Assembly (NCBI GenBank): GCA_947630505.1
Contig: CANRHV010000003.1
Location: forward strand, 17,533 to 81,532
Source of the DNA: an uncultured Monoglobus sp.
Lineage (GTDB): Bacteria; Bacillota; Clostridia; Monoglobales; Monoglobaceae
Direction of reading: 5' to 3'
DNA length: 64,000 bases
Part shown: positions 45,985 to 54,513 of the stretch, one piece after another
How the letters are laid out: each line of letters opens with the position of its first letter
Numbering within the stretch: the stretch's first letter is position 1
The notes under the pieces: model-generated
Database searches by the model: none
What the model saw: the letters and a program-made list of their open reading frames with translations, nothing else
What the model was told of the DNA's origin: nothing
Position numbers and translations under genes: made by a program

Positions 45985-47079
45985 ATGGAAGAAAAGTACA
46001 TGCGCCGCGCGCTGGAGCTGGCGGCAAAGGGCAGGGGAAGAACCTCTCCCAATCCGATGGTCGGCTGCGTTATAGTGAAGGACGGCAGAATAATAGGCGA
46101 GGGGTATCACAAAAAATACGGCGGCCCCCACGCCGAACGGAACGCGCTGGCGGCCTGCTCGGAGGACCCGAGCGGAGCCGATATGTACGTGACGCTGGAG
46201 CCCTGCTGTCACTTCGGAAAGACGCCGCCCTGCGCCGACGCGGTGATCGAGAGCGGCATAAAAAGAGTGTTTATCGGCAGTTTTGATCCGAACCCCAAGG
46301 TGGGCGGAGGCGGCGCCGAAAGGCTGCGCCAAAACGGAGTTGAGGTCGTCGTGGGAATGCTTGAAAAAGAGTGTCTTGAGCTCAACAAAATCTTTATGCG
46401 CTACATCACAAGCGGCGAGCCTTACGTGATGCTCAAATACGCCATGACCGCCGACGGAAAAATCGCGACGGCGAGCGGAAGATCAAAATGGATAACCGGA
46501 GAAAAGGCCCGCGAGGACACCCACCGCGACAGAAACGCGTATTCGGCTATCTTAGTCGGAGTGAACACGGTTATAGCCGACGATCCCGAGCTGACCTGCC
46601 GCGCAGAGGACGGAACAAACCCGACGCGCGTCGTGTGCGACAGCGCACTTATGACTCCGCTCGGTTCAAAGCTCGTGAGCACAGCCAAAGAAATACCGAC
46701 CGTGATCGCGACCTGCTCCAAAAGCGAGAAGCGCGCCGAGCCGTATATTAAAGCGGGCTGCCGCGTGATCTGCGCCGCGGGCAGGGACGGACGCGTCAAC
46801 CTGAAACTGCTTATGAAAAAGCTCGGCGAGCTCAAGATCGACAGCGTTATTATCGAGGGCGGCGGAGAGATCGCCTGGTCGGCGTTGAGCGCGGGCATAG
46901 TCGATTATGTCAAGTGCTACATTGCGCCAAAGATTTTCGGAGGCGCGGGCGCGAAAACTCCCGTGGGCGGCGTCGGGGTTGCCGAGCCGTCGGAAGCGTT
47001 TCGAATAAGCGAACCGAAGATCAGCCGCATCGGCGATGATTTTCTGGTAGAGGGGGAGATCAAGTGTTCACGGGGATAA
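45985..47079 (+). CDS. ribD: bifunctional riboflavin deaminase/reductase RibD
   Basis: MRRALELAAKGRGRTSPNPMVGCVIVKDGRIIGEGYHKKYGGPHAERNALAAC...TLEPCCHFGKTPPCADAVIESGIKRV. Confidence 0.96.
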   Translation: MEEKYMRRALELAAKGRGRTSPNPMVGCVIVKDGRIIGEGYHKKYGGPHAERNALAACSEDPSGADMYVTLEPCCHFGKTPPCADAVIESGIKRVFIGSFDPNPKVGGGGAERLRQNGVEVVVGMLEKECLELNKIFMRYITSGEPYVMLKYAMTADGKIATASGRSKWITGEKAREDTHRDRNAYSAILVGVNTVIADDPELTCRAEDGTNPTRVVCDSALMTPLGSKLVSTAKEIPTVIATCSKSEKRAEPYIKAGCRVICAAGRDGRVNLKLLMKKLGELKIDSVIIEGGGEIAWSALSAGIVDYVKCYIAPKIFGGAGAKTPVGGVGVAEPSEAFRISEPKISRIGDDFLVEGEIKCSRG

Positions 47080-47693
47080 TAGAGGAAATAGGCGAGATAA
47101 AAAATATAGTCCGCGGCAGAGCCTCGTCAAGACTGACGATAGCGGGAGACAAAATATTCGACGATCTGAAGATCGGAGACAGCGTCTCGGTCAGCGGAGT
47201 GTGTTTGACGGCAGCCGAGATTTCGGGAAAGACCTTCACCGCCGACGTTATGCACGAGACGCTGAACCGTTCGCTGCTGGGCGCCCTCAAGGTCGGCGGC
47301 GGCGTGAATCTTGAGCGCGCGGTCATGCTCGGCGGACGGCTGGGCGGCCATATAGTGACCGGACATATAGACGGCGTCGGCAGGATAACGAATATAAAAA
47401 GTGACGACAACGCTGTTTTGTACATGATCGAGGCCGGAGAGCTCACTCGGCACATTGCCGAAAAAGGCTCGGCCGCGGTCGACGGTATAAGCCTGACCGT
47501 GGCGGCTGTCAAGGGCGGCAGCTTCACGGTCTCGGTTATCCCCCATACCGCGGAAAACACGACGCTGAGCCGCAAAAAAGTCGGAGACGCGGTCAATATT
47601 GAGACCGACTGTATCGCGAAGTATGTCGAGAAAACTCTGTCCGTCAAAAACGGCGGCATAACGAGAGAGTTTTTGGCAAAATACGGATTTTAG
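47064..47693 (+). CDS. ribE: riboflavin synthase alpha chain
   Basis: MFTGIIEEIGEIKNI...GDSVSVSGVCLTAAEI...GGHIVTGHIDGVGRI...DGISLTVAAVKGGSFTVSVIPHTAENTTL. Confidence 0.96.
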   Translation: MFTGIIEEIGEIKNIVRGRASSRLTIAGDKIFDDLKIGDSVSVSGVCLTAAEISGKTFTADVMHETLNRSLLGALKVGGGVNLERAVMLGGRLGGHIVTGHIDGVGRITNIKSDDNAVLYMIEAGELTRHIAEKGSAAVDGISLTVAAVKGGSFTVSVIPHTAENTTLSRKKVGDAVNIETDCIAKYVEKTLSVKNGGITREFLAKYGF

Positions 47694-47721
47694 GTAGATA
47701 TTTTAGATAATAAATAAGGAA

Positions 47722-48930
47722 GTGATATGTATGACAATTTTTTCGGAAATACCCGAGGCGCTCGAGGCGCTCAAAAACGGCGAAATAATAGTCGTTTCGG
47801 ACGACGAGAGCCGAGAGAACGAGGGCGACCTGATCTGCGCCGCCGAGTTCGCGACAACCGAGAACGTGAACTTTATGGCAAAATACGCCAAAGGTCTGAT
47901 CTGTATGCCGATGGACGCCGAGACCGCGCGGCGCCTTAAATTTCCGCAGATGGTCGATGACAACACCGACAACCACGAGACCGCCTTTACCGTGTCGGCC
48001 GATTACGCGGGCACGACAACGGGCATATCGGCGGCGGAGCGGTCTATGACCGCGATAAAGTGCGCGGACGAAAATTCAAAGCCCGAGGATTTCAGGCGGC
48101 CGGGACATATGTTCCCGCTGGTCTCTAAGAAAAACGGAGTGCTTGAGCGGCAGGGCCACACCGAGGCGACCGTGGACCTTACGCGTCTGGCAGGACTCAG
48201 ACCGGTAGGCCTGTGCTGCGAGATCATGCGCGACGACGGGACCATGATGCGCCGTGATGAGCTTGCGGAATTCGCGGAAAAGTGGGGGCTTAAATATATA
48301 ACCATACGCGCCCTGAGCGATTACCGCAAGCAGTATGATGTATTGGTCGAGCGGGTGGCGGTCACCAAGCTGCCCACGAAGTACGGCAGTTTCACGGCCT
48401 GCGGCTATGTCAACAAACTCAACGGCGAGCACCATGTGGCGCTTGTCAAGGGCGATATCGGCGACGGAAAAAATCTTTTGTGCCGCGTCCACTCCGAGTG
48501 CCTGACCGGAGACGCGTTCGGCTCGCTGCGCTGCGACTGCGGTCAGCAGCTGGCGGCGGCGATGACCGCTATCGAGAAAGAGGGCCGAGGCATCCTGCTC
48601 TACATGAGGCAGGAGGGGCGCGGCATCGGGCTGATAAACAAGCTGCGCGCCTACGAGCTGCAGGACGGCGGGCTTGACACCCTTGAGGCCAATATCGCTC
48701 TGGGCTTTGAGGGCGATCTGAGGGAGTATTATATCGGCGCTCAGATACTGCGCGACCTTGGAGCCAAGACCCTGAGGCTGCTTACCAACAATCCCGACAA
48801 GATATATCAGCTGTCGGGATTCGGCATGGAGATAGCCGAGCGCGTCCCGATCCAAATCGAGCCCAACGACACGGACCTGTTTTATCTCAAAACCAAACAA
48901 TCCAAAATGGGCCACATTTTGGATTTGTAG
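47722..48930 (+). CDS. ribBA: bifunctional DHBP synthase / GTP cyclohydrolase II
   Basis: [17 protein letters not shown]...[54 protein letters not shown] at 47722 or 47731. Confidence 0.95.
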   Translation: MICMTIFSEIPEALEALKNGEIIVVSDDESRENEGDLICAAEFATTENVNFMAKYAKGLICMPMDAETARRLKFPQMVDDNTDNHETAFTVSADYAGTTTGISAAERSMTAIKCADENSKPEDFRRPGHMFPLVSKKNGVLERQGHTEATVDLTRLAGLRPVGLCCEIMRDDGTMMRRDELAEFAEKWGLKYITIRALSDYRKQYDVLVERVAVTKLPTKYGSFTACGYVNKLNGEHHVALVKGDIGDGKNLLCRVHSECLTGDAFGSLRCDCGQQLAAAMTAIEKEGRGILLYMRQEGRGIGLINKLRAYELQDGGLDTLEANIALGFEGDLREYYIGAQILRDLGAKTLRLLTNNPDKIYQLSGFGMEIAERVPIQIEPNDTDLFYLKTKQSKMGHILDL

Positions 48931-48939
48931 GAGAAAATA

Positions 48940-49233
48940 GGCTCGCCCCTTGGGGAGAGCTGTCACCGAAGGTGACTGAGAGGGGTTTGTGTTCCAAATC
49001 GCATGGGAAACCCCTCTCCGTCTTTTCGCCGCTGGCGAAAATCCACCTCTCCCCAAGGGGCGAGGCAGAGCGGGCGGATAATATCCGCCCTACGGCATTT
49101 TACACACTTTGGTCGTAGGGGACGACGACCCCGGCGTCCCGGCTCCCCCCTCGGGGGGGAGCTGTCGGGCAACGCCCGACTGAGGGGGGAACCTATTCAC
49201 TATTCACCAATTTCTAATCACTACGTTAGGAGG
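48940..49233 (+). repeat. mosaic of GC-rich hairpin repeats (three copies, one inverted) and a 5-heptad array ending CTACGTT-AGGAGG
   Basis: Copies at 48940-48988 (+), 49008-49068 (-), 49141-49190 (+, variant); array CTATTCA CTATTCA CCAATTT CTAATCA CTACGTT at 49193-49227 followed by AGGAGG. Confidence 0.85.
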
Positions 49234-49239
49234 TATTTT

Positions 49240-49710
49240 ATGAAAATTTATGAAGGAAAAGTTGTAAACGAGTCAAAAATCAAGATCGGCATTGTGGCGT
49301 CGAGGTTCAACGAGTTCATCGTGTCAAAGCTGATCTCGGGCGCGGAGGACGGTTTAAGGCGCCACGATATAGCAGATGACGATATCGAGCTGGCGTGGGT
49401 GCCCGGCGCGTTTGAGATCCCGCTGGTCGCCTCAAAAATGGCGAAAAGCGGAAAATACGACGCGGTCATCTGCTTGGGCGCGGTGATACGCGGCGCCACA
49501 TCCCACTACGACTATGTGTGCAGCGAGGTGTCAAAGGGTATCGCGGCCGAGGCGCTCAAAAGCGGCGTGCCGATAATGTTCGGCATACTCACCACCGACA
49601 ATATCGAGCAGGCCATAGAAAGAGCCGGAACCAAAGCCGGCAACAAGGGCTACGACTGCGCGCTCGGCGCCATAGAAATGGTTAACCTGATAAGGGAAAT
49701 AGAAAAATAA
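49240..49710 (+). CDS. ribH: 6,7-dimethyl-8-ribityllumazine synthase
   Basis: [27 protein letters not shown]...[16 protein letters not shown]...[29 protein letters not shown] at 49240. Confidence 0.96.
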   Translation: MKIYEGKVVNESKIKIGIVASRFNEFIVSKLISGAEDGLRRHDIADDDIELAWVPGAFEIPLVASKMAKSGKYDAVICLGAVIRGATSHYDYVCSEVSKGIAAEALKSGVPIMFGILTTDNIEQAIERAGTKAGNKGYDCALGAIEMVNLIREIEK

Positions 49711-49724
49711 GACTGCGTTAATGA

Positions 49725-49757
49725 AAAAGGGCTGTGTTTCACAGCTCTTTTTTATTG
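49725..49757 (+). terminator. intrinsic terminator after ribH
   Basis: aaaGGGCTGTG-ttt-CACAGCTCTTTTTT. Confidence 0.75.
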
Positions 49758-49993
49758 AGCGCCGACACGGCGGCCGCGCAGCCGCGGCATATGTGGGCGC
49801 CGTTGATCTCTCTGAGGTTTTTCGGCGAGCCGCAAACCGCGCATTTGGGCACCCTGCGGCGCAGCACGATCTGTCCGACCTCGTCCATAAGCATAACGTC
49901 AAGGTTTTCCGCGCCGCTTATGCCTATCATTTTGCGCATATATTTTGGTATGGTTATCCTTCCGTTTTCGTCTATTGTTTTAACGCACCGCAC
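49739..49993 (-). CDS. AbrB/MazE/SpoVT-type DNA-binding protein with C-terminal zinc-ribbon-like motif
   Basis: KTIDENGRITIPKYMRKMIGISGAENLDVMLMDEVGQIVLRR then CAVCGSPKNL...HICRGCAAAV; probable GTG start near 49993 with SD ggagat (the track ORF extends to 50041). Confidence 0.8.
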   Translation of the reverse strand: MRCVKTIDENGRITIPKYMRKMIGISGAENLDVMLMDEVGQIVLRRRVPKCAVCGSPKNLREINGAHICRGCAAAVSALNKKEL

Positions 49994-50065
49994 GCCGATC
50001 TCTCCTTTCGCGATTGCCGATAAAATAAAAAAGCGCGGCAAAAGCCGCGCAAAAACGCAGCTTGA

Positions 50066-50178
50066 CGCAGCACAATTTAACTGATTGAATTATTACAAAG
50101 CAGCAAAAAGTTTCAAGCTTGCGTTTTTAACAAACGCATGCTGCTTTTATAATAATTCCGTATTAAATTTGTGCTGCG
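50066..50178. repeat. nested 113-nt imperfect palindrome
   Basis: Outer arms CGCAGCACAATTTAA / TTAAATTTGTGCTGCG; middle arms GAATTATTAcAAAGCAGC / GCTGCTTTtaTAATAATTC; inner GCGTTT-ttaac-AAACGC. Confidence 0.8.
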
Positions 50179-50304
50179 AGACTATTGTAACACAATGCGA
50201 CAAAAAAGTAAATAGGAATATTATGACAATTTTTCATAATAATTGACAAATCTGCTGATAGTGATGTAATATAATCATAAATATTTGAAACGGCGGAGAA
50301 TAAT

Positions 50305-50682
50305 GTGAAATTTATAGGTAAAATTAATCGCGAAATATATAAGTGTATCACAGATAACATAGTGACCGATGAGGTTATCATTACCGATGAACGCGTGCAA
50401 CATATTAAAGAGCGGCATCCTAATGATTATGAGCAGTACTTCAAATTTATGAGCGACATATTGGAAAGTCCTGATTATATTCTTGAGGCCAACAAACCCA
50501 ACACGGCTTTTATTTTAAAACTGATCACGTAAAATGATAAGCGATTTCAAATGGTGCTTCGGATAATAACACCGTCAGATCCGAACGACTACAAAAATTC
50601 TATAATTACATTTTTACGAATAAACGAGAAACGCTATCACAGATATCTGAGGACTAAAAAAATACTTTACAAAAAGAAATAA
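50305..50682 (+). pseudogene. PBECR/barnase-EndoU-like nuclease family ORF interrupted by one in-frame TAA
   Basis: Same frame before and after the TAA at 50530: ...ITDERVQHIKERHPNDYEQYFKFMSDILESPDYILEANKPNTAFILKLIT*NDKRFQMVLRIITPSDPNDYKNSIITFLRINEKRYHRYLRTKKILYKKK*. Confidence 0.7.
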
Positions 50683-50704
50683 TTGTGATATAATATGAGT
50701 AAGC

Positions 50705-50852
50705 TATAAATGGACTTTGAGGTGGACAATTTCGTGGCATCCACACGCCGAAGGTACTGACAGGGGAAACCCGAGAGATGCAGGGGTAAGCCACGCCTGC
50801 CAAAGTTCGATTTATTCCGAGGGACCGCCTACCGGCGGTCCCTGTTTTTTTA
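50705..50852 (+). ncRNA. unassigned structured RNA candidate ending in an intrinsic terminator
   Basis: Closing stem GGACTTTG...CAAAGTTC; internal GGG-gaaa-CCC, GTGG-cat-CCAC and GCAGG...CCTGC stems; terminator GGGACCGCCtaccGGCGGTCCC-TGTTTTTTT. Confidence 0.5.
50820..50852 (+). terminator. intrinsic terminator of the ncRNA candidate
   Basis: AGGGACCGCC-tacc-GGCGGTCCCTGTTTTTTT. Confidence 0.85.
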
Positions 50853-51120
50853 TGATGCCGTCTCCATAAAAATACAAAATGAGACAATTGGCCCCGATTT
50901 CCTGCGTCTATTATCATTATGACCAATCGTCCGTTGTCAACGGAATAAATTATTCGATAATCTCCTACGCGCAGACGAAAAAGCTTATCATAACCTTTTA
51001 CGGATTTAATATCTCCGGAATCCGGAAGTTTTTCAATTGCCTTCACGATTCGCAGACGCTCGTTTGCGAGAAGACCGTCAATAAACTTTTTGGCTCTCTT
51101 TTTAAAAACTATTGTATACA

Positions 51121-51339
51121 TCAGTCGTCAATACCCCATGCTTTTTTGCAATCCTCGAGTGTGTATTCTTTATCCTTTTCCGGGTCGGTATTGCTGTAAT
51201 ATTCGTCGGCTAAGTTTCGGCAAAACAAATCATCTGCCTCCTCGTCGGCAGTAATACCTTGTATATACGCTAAAACGTAGCCGATTTTATATTCGGGAAC
51301 AAGTTCCAAAAGCTGCACTATCTTTTCTTTGTCTGACAT
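51121..51339 (-). CDS. RelB-like antitoxin associated with the RelE-like toxin
   Basis: 72 aa, acidic, ends where the toxin ORF starts: MSDKEKIVQLLELVPEYKIGYVLAYIQGITADEEADDLFCRNLADEYY...LEDCKKAWGIDD. Confidence 0.7.
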   Translation of the reverse strand: MSDKEKIVQLLELVPEYKIGYVLAYIQGITADEEADDLFCRNLADEYYSNTDPEKDKEYTLEDCKKAWGIDD

Positions 51340-51478
51340 AATATCACATCGGTCGGTTTATATTATTATACTACCACAAACGGTTTAATAAATCAAGGGA
51401 TTTTTTGAGTTCGCGGGTTTGGTATTTTTTTAAAATCCCGTCATATTATATATTATTAAATAAAAAAGGTGTGATGAT

Positions 51479-51781
51479 ATGTCGGAGAAAAGGCGGCGGG
51501 ACGGGGACAGTCAAAAACCCGCTTTGAGGGAGAAGATCGCCGACGCGGTGGATATTTCGAAAAATCTTGTGCTGGGGCTTCCGCTAATCACCATGATAGG
51601 CGACCGCGAGATGACGATAGAAAACTATGTGGGGATAATCGAGTACGGCGACGAGAACATAAAAATAAAATGCAAGGCGGTGAACGTCGCGCTGTGCGGA
51701 AAGGATCTTGAGCTTAAAACAATGACCGAGGAATTTTTATACATAACCGGGAGGTTCAAATGCTTTTCATTCGAATACTGA
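51479..51781 (+). CDS. yqfC: sporulation protein YqfC (YabP family)
   Basis: LPLITMIGDREMTIENYVGIIEYGDENIKIKCKAVNVALCGKDLELKTMTEEFLYITGRF; followed by yqfD. Confidence 0.88.
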   Translation: MSEKRRRDGDSQKPALREKIADAVDISKNLVLGLPLITMIGDREMTIENYVGIIEYGDENIKIKCKAVNVALCGKDLELKTMTEEFLYITGRFKCFSFEY

Positions 51782-53019
51782 ATTATCTGCGCGGCTATCT
51801 GCTGCTGGATATAAGCGGCAGGTTCCCGGAGCGGTTCATAAATATCTGCGTTCGCCGCGGGATAAGAGTGTGGGACGTGCGCTCGCATGGCGGCGTGTTT
51901 CACTGTAAAATGGCGGCGTCGGACTTTAAAAACGTCCGCGGTATCGCGCGAGTCACCGGAGCGAGGCCGAGGATCACCGAGCGCCGCGGTCTTGTGTTCA
52001 CGCTCGCGAGGTACAGGCGGCGTTGGCCCGCCTCGATAGGTATCCTGCTGTTTTTGATAATAATTTACATAACGACCACCCGCGTTATGAGCGTAGATAT
52101 CGCGGGAAATACCCGCATTCCCGAGGACGAGGTCAGGCGGCTGCTTTCCGAGTGCGGAGTCAGAGTCGGAGCCGCCGCGAATGACATTGAGCCCGACAGG
52201 GTGCGCAACGAGATGATACTCAAAAACGACGCGCTGGCATGGGTCGGCGTGAACGTCCGCGGCTCCAGAGTTTTTATCGAAATAGTCGAGCGTCTGGATT
52301 CCGAGAGCGTGCCGCACGTTACCGACGAGGAGTGCAATCTCGTGGCGTCAAAAGACGGTGTGATCAGCCGCATTGAGGTCAGACAGGGGCAGACTATGGT
52401 TCGGCGCGGCGACGGGGTGCGCGCGGGCGACATGCTCGTGAGCGGCGTTGTGGACAGCGTGTACGGCGGATTCAGGCTGGTGCACGCCTTCGGCGAGGTG
52501 TACGCCGAGACCGAGTATTCCGAGACAAGGGAATACCCGCTTGTATATACCGAAAGGGAGTACACCGGAGAGGAAAAGAATTTGTACGGACTTGAGCTTT
52601 TCGGAAGGGAGTTTAATTTATATCCAAAGTCCGCGGCGCCCGGGGCGGATTATGAGGAGGAGCGGAGCGAGGCGTCCGTCACGCTGCCTTTTGTAAACTC
52701 GTCATTCGGCGGAATTTTAAAAAAATACCGAAAATTTGAGGAGGTAGAAAAGCGGCGCACCGTGCGCGAGGCGGTCGACACGGGCATTGCCGAGCTGACG
52801 CCGATCGTGGAGCGGTCCGTCCCGGAGGGCGCGGAAATAACAAACAGGACAAACGAGCATAATATACTATCGGGAGACAGCGTTGAGGTCACCGTGACTT
52901 TTGAGTGCCTGGAAAATATTGCCGAAGAGCGTGAAATTGACAAAAGTCTGATTGACAAAACCGAAAATATGGATTATGATATAGAGAGTAGTAATTCACG
53001 GGAGGAAGCTCCCCGATAA
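51760..53019 (+). CDS. yqfD: sporulation protein YqfD
   Basis: LLLDISGRFPERFINICVRRGIRVWDVRSHGGVFHCKMAASDFKNVRGIARVTGARPRITERRGLVFTLARYRRR. Confidence 0.9.
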   Translation: MLFIRILNYLRGYLLLDISGRFPERFINICVRRGIRVWDVRSHGGVFHCKMAASDFKNVRGIARVTGARPRITERRGLVFTLARYRRRWPASIGILLFLIIIYITTTRVMSVDIAGNTRIPEDEVRRLLSECGVRVGAAANDIEPDRVRNEMILKNDALAWVGVNVRGSRVFIEIVERLDSESVPHVTDEECNLVASKDGVISRIEVRQGQTMVRRGDGVRAGDMLVSGVVDSVYGGFRLVHAFGEVYAETEYSETREYPLVYTEREYTGEEKNLYGLELFGREFNLYPKSAAPGADYEEERSEASVTLPFVNSSFGGILKKYRKFEEVEKRRTVREAVDTGIAELTPIVERSVPEGAEITNRTNEHNILSGDSVEVTVTFECLENIAEEREIDKSLIDKTENMDYDIESSNSREEAPR

Positions 53020-53032
53020 CAGAGGGTATTTA

Positions 53033-54031
53033 ATGGAAAGATTTATTGAAGTTGAAAAAATGGAGTTCGTCATTAACCTGTTCGGCAGCTTTGACGATAA
53101 TGTGAAAATTATAGAAAAAGAGCTGGACGTTGCGATAATCAACCGCGGCTCGGCAATCAAGGTGGGCGGTGAGCCCGAAAAGGTCGACAAGGCGGTGTCC
53201 GCCATAAATCAGCTTTTGGCGATCGCGGCGCGGGGCGAGCAGATAGGCGAGCAGGAAGTCCGCTATGTTATGAGCCAGATCGACGACGGCAACGAGGAAG
53301 AGCTCAAGGAACTCGGCAAAGACGTGATCTGTGTTACCTCAAACGGAACGCCGCTCAAAGCCAAAACCTTGGGTCAGAAAAAATACGTTGAAAAAATCAA
53401 GCAGAACCCGATAGTGTTCGGCATCGGCCCCGCGGGAACCGGAAAGACGTACCTGGCGGTGGCTATGGCGGTGTCGGCCTTTAAAAACAAAGAGGTAAAC
53501 CGCATAATCCTGACCCGTCCCGCTATCGAGGCGGGCGAGAGTTTGGGTTTTCTGCCGGGCGACATGCAGGAGAAGGTCGATCCGTATCTCAGGCCGCTAT
53601 ATGACGCGCTGGGCGAGATGCTGGGATTTGAGACGTTCCACAAGGTGCTGGAGCGCGGACAGATAGAAGTGGCGCCGCTGGCGTACATGCGCGGCAGAAC
53701 GCTTGACGACGCGTTTATAATCCTGGACGAGGCGCAGAACACCACCCGCGAGCAGATGAAAATGTTCCTGACCCGAATGGGTTTCGCCTCAAAGATCGTG
53801 GTGACGGGTGATGTGACGCAGGTCGACCTGCCTGGGGACAAGCAGTCCGGCCTCCGTGACGCGGAGATAGTGCTCAAAAACATCGAGGGCATAGAGTTTA
53901 TGTATCTCTCGGAAAAGGACGTTGTGCGTCATCCGCTGGTCCAGAAGATTGTCAAGGCGTACGAAAAGAAAACTCTGGAGCGCGAGCGCGTGGCGCAGCA
54001 GCGCAGAGGCAAGCAAAGGAATAAGATATGA
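53033..54031 (+). CDS. phoH: PhoH-family ATPase
   Basis: VFGIGPAGTGKTYLAVAMAVSAFKNKEVNRIILTRPAIEAGESLGFLPGDMQEKVDPYLRPLYDAL. Confidence 0.95.
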   Translation: MERFIEVEKMEFVINLFGSFDDNVKIIEKELDVAIINRGSAIKVGGEPEKVDKAVSAINQLLAIAARGEQIGEQEVRYVMSQIDDGNEEELKELGKDVICVTSNGTPLKAKTLGQKKYVEKIKQNPIVFGIGPAGTGKTYLAVAMAVSAFKNKEVNRIILTRPAIEAGESLGFLPGDMQEKVDPYLRPLYDALGEMLGFETFHKVLERGQIEVAPLAYMRGRTLDDAFIILDEAQNTTREQMKMFLTRMGFASKIVVTGDVTQVDLPGDKQSGLRDAEIVLKNIEGIEFMYLSEKDVVRHPLVQKIVKAYEKKTLERERVAQQRRGKQRNKI

Positions 54032-54513
54032 AAGTCGCGATATTAAACGAGCAAAACAAGATCACGGTCAGCCGAAAGCTGCGTGAGCTTATAAAAAAGG
54101 CGGCGCGCGCGTCCTTGGGCTATTTCGGTCTGCGCGACGACGTGGAAGTCAGCGTTATGCTGACCGACAACGAGGGCATCAGGAGCCTCAATAATCTGCA
54201 CCGCGGGATCGACAGAGCCACCGACGTGCTGTCATTCCCGATGTTCGAGTATGACGAGAAGGGCGATATACATGAGGATTACGCCGAGTTTAACGAAATG
54301 GGCGAGATCGTGCTCGGGGACATAGTGATCTCCCTTGAGCGGGCGCGGGAGCAGGCGGAGCAATACGGCCATTCGTTTGAGCGCGAGGTTGGTTTTTTGA
54401 CCGTCCATTCCATGCTCCACCTTTTGGGCTATGACCACATGACCCACGAGGACGAGGACGAGATGTTCGGCTATCAAAAAGAGATACTCGACAAAATGGG
54501 GCTTGAGCGATGA
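54028..54513 (+). CDS. ybeY: rRNA maturation RNase YbeY
   Basis: NNLHRGIDRATDVLSFPMFE...LGDIVISLERAREQAEQYGHSFEREVGFLTVHSMLHLLGYDHM. Confidence 0.95.
   Translation: MKVAILNEQNKITVSRKLRELIKKAARASLGYFGLRDDVEVSVMLTDNEGIRSLNNLHRGIDRATDVLSFPMFEYDEKGDIHEDYAEFNEMGEIVLGDIVISLERAREQAEQYGHSFEREVGFLTVHSMLHLLGYDHMTHEDEDEMFGYQKEILDKMGLER

Larger units (their letters stand above)
50654..51121 (-). pseudogene. RelE-like toxin with intact core but apparently replaced C-terminus
   Basis: MYTIVFKKRAKKFIDGLLANERLRIVKAIEKLPDSGDIKSVKGYDKLFRLRVGDYRIIYSVDNGRLVIMIIDAGNRGQ is RelE/ParE-like down to about 50888; the rest is low-similarity readthrough antisense to the ncRNA. Confidence 0.65.

Noticed and set aside
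48076-49056. 326-aa minus-strand ORF opposite ribBA and the repeat region
   Set aside because: Antisense shadow; runs into the repeat mosaic.
50705-50852. Calling this RNA a known riboswitch (cobalamin, glycine or c-di-AMP) from short motif likeness such as GCCGAAGG or GGGGAAACCC
   Set aside because: Conserved cores of those classes are not present in the right order, and no suitable gene follows in cis; left as unassigned.
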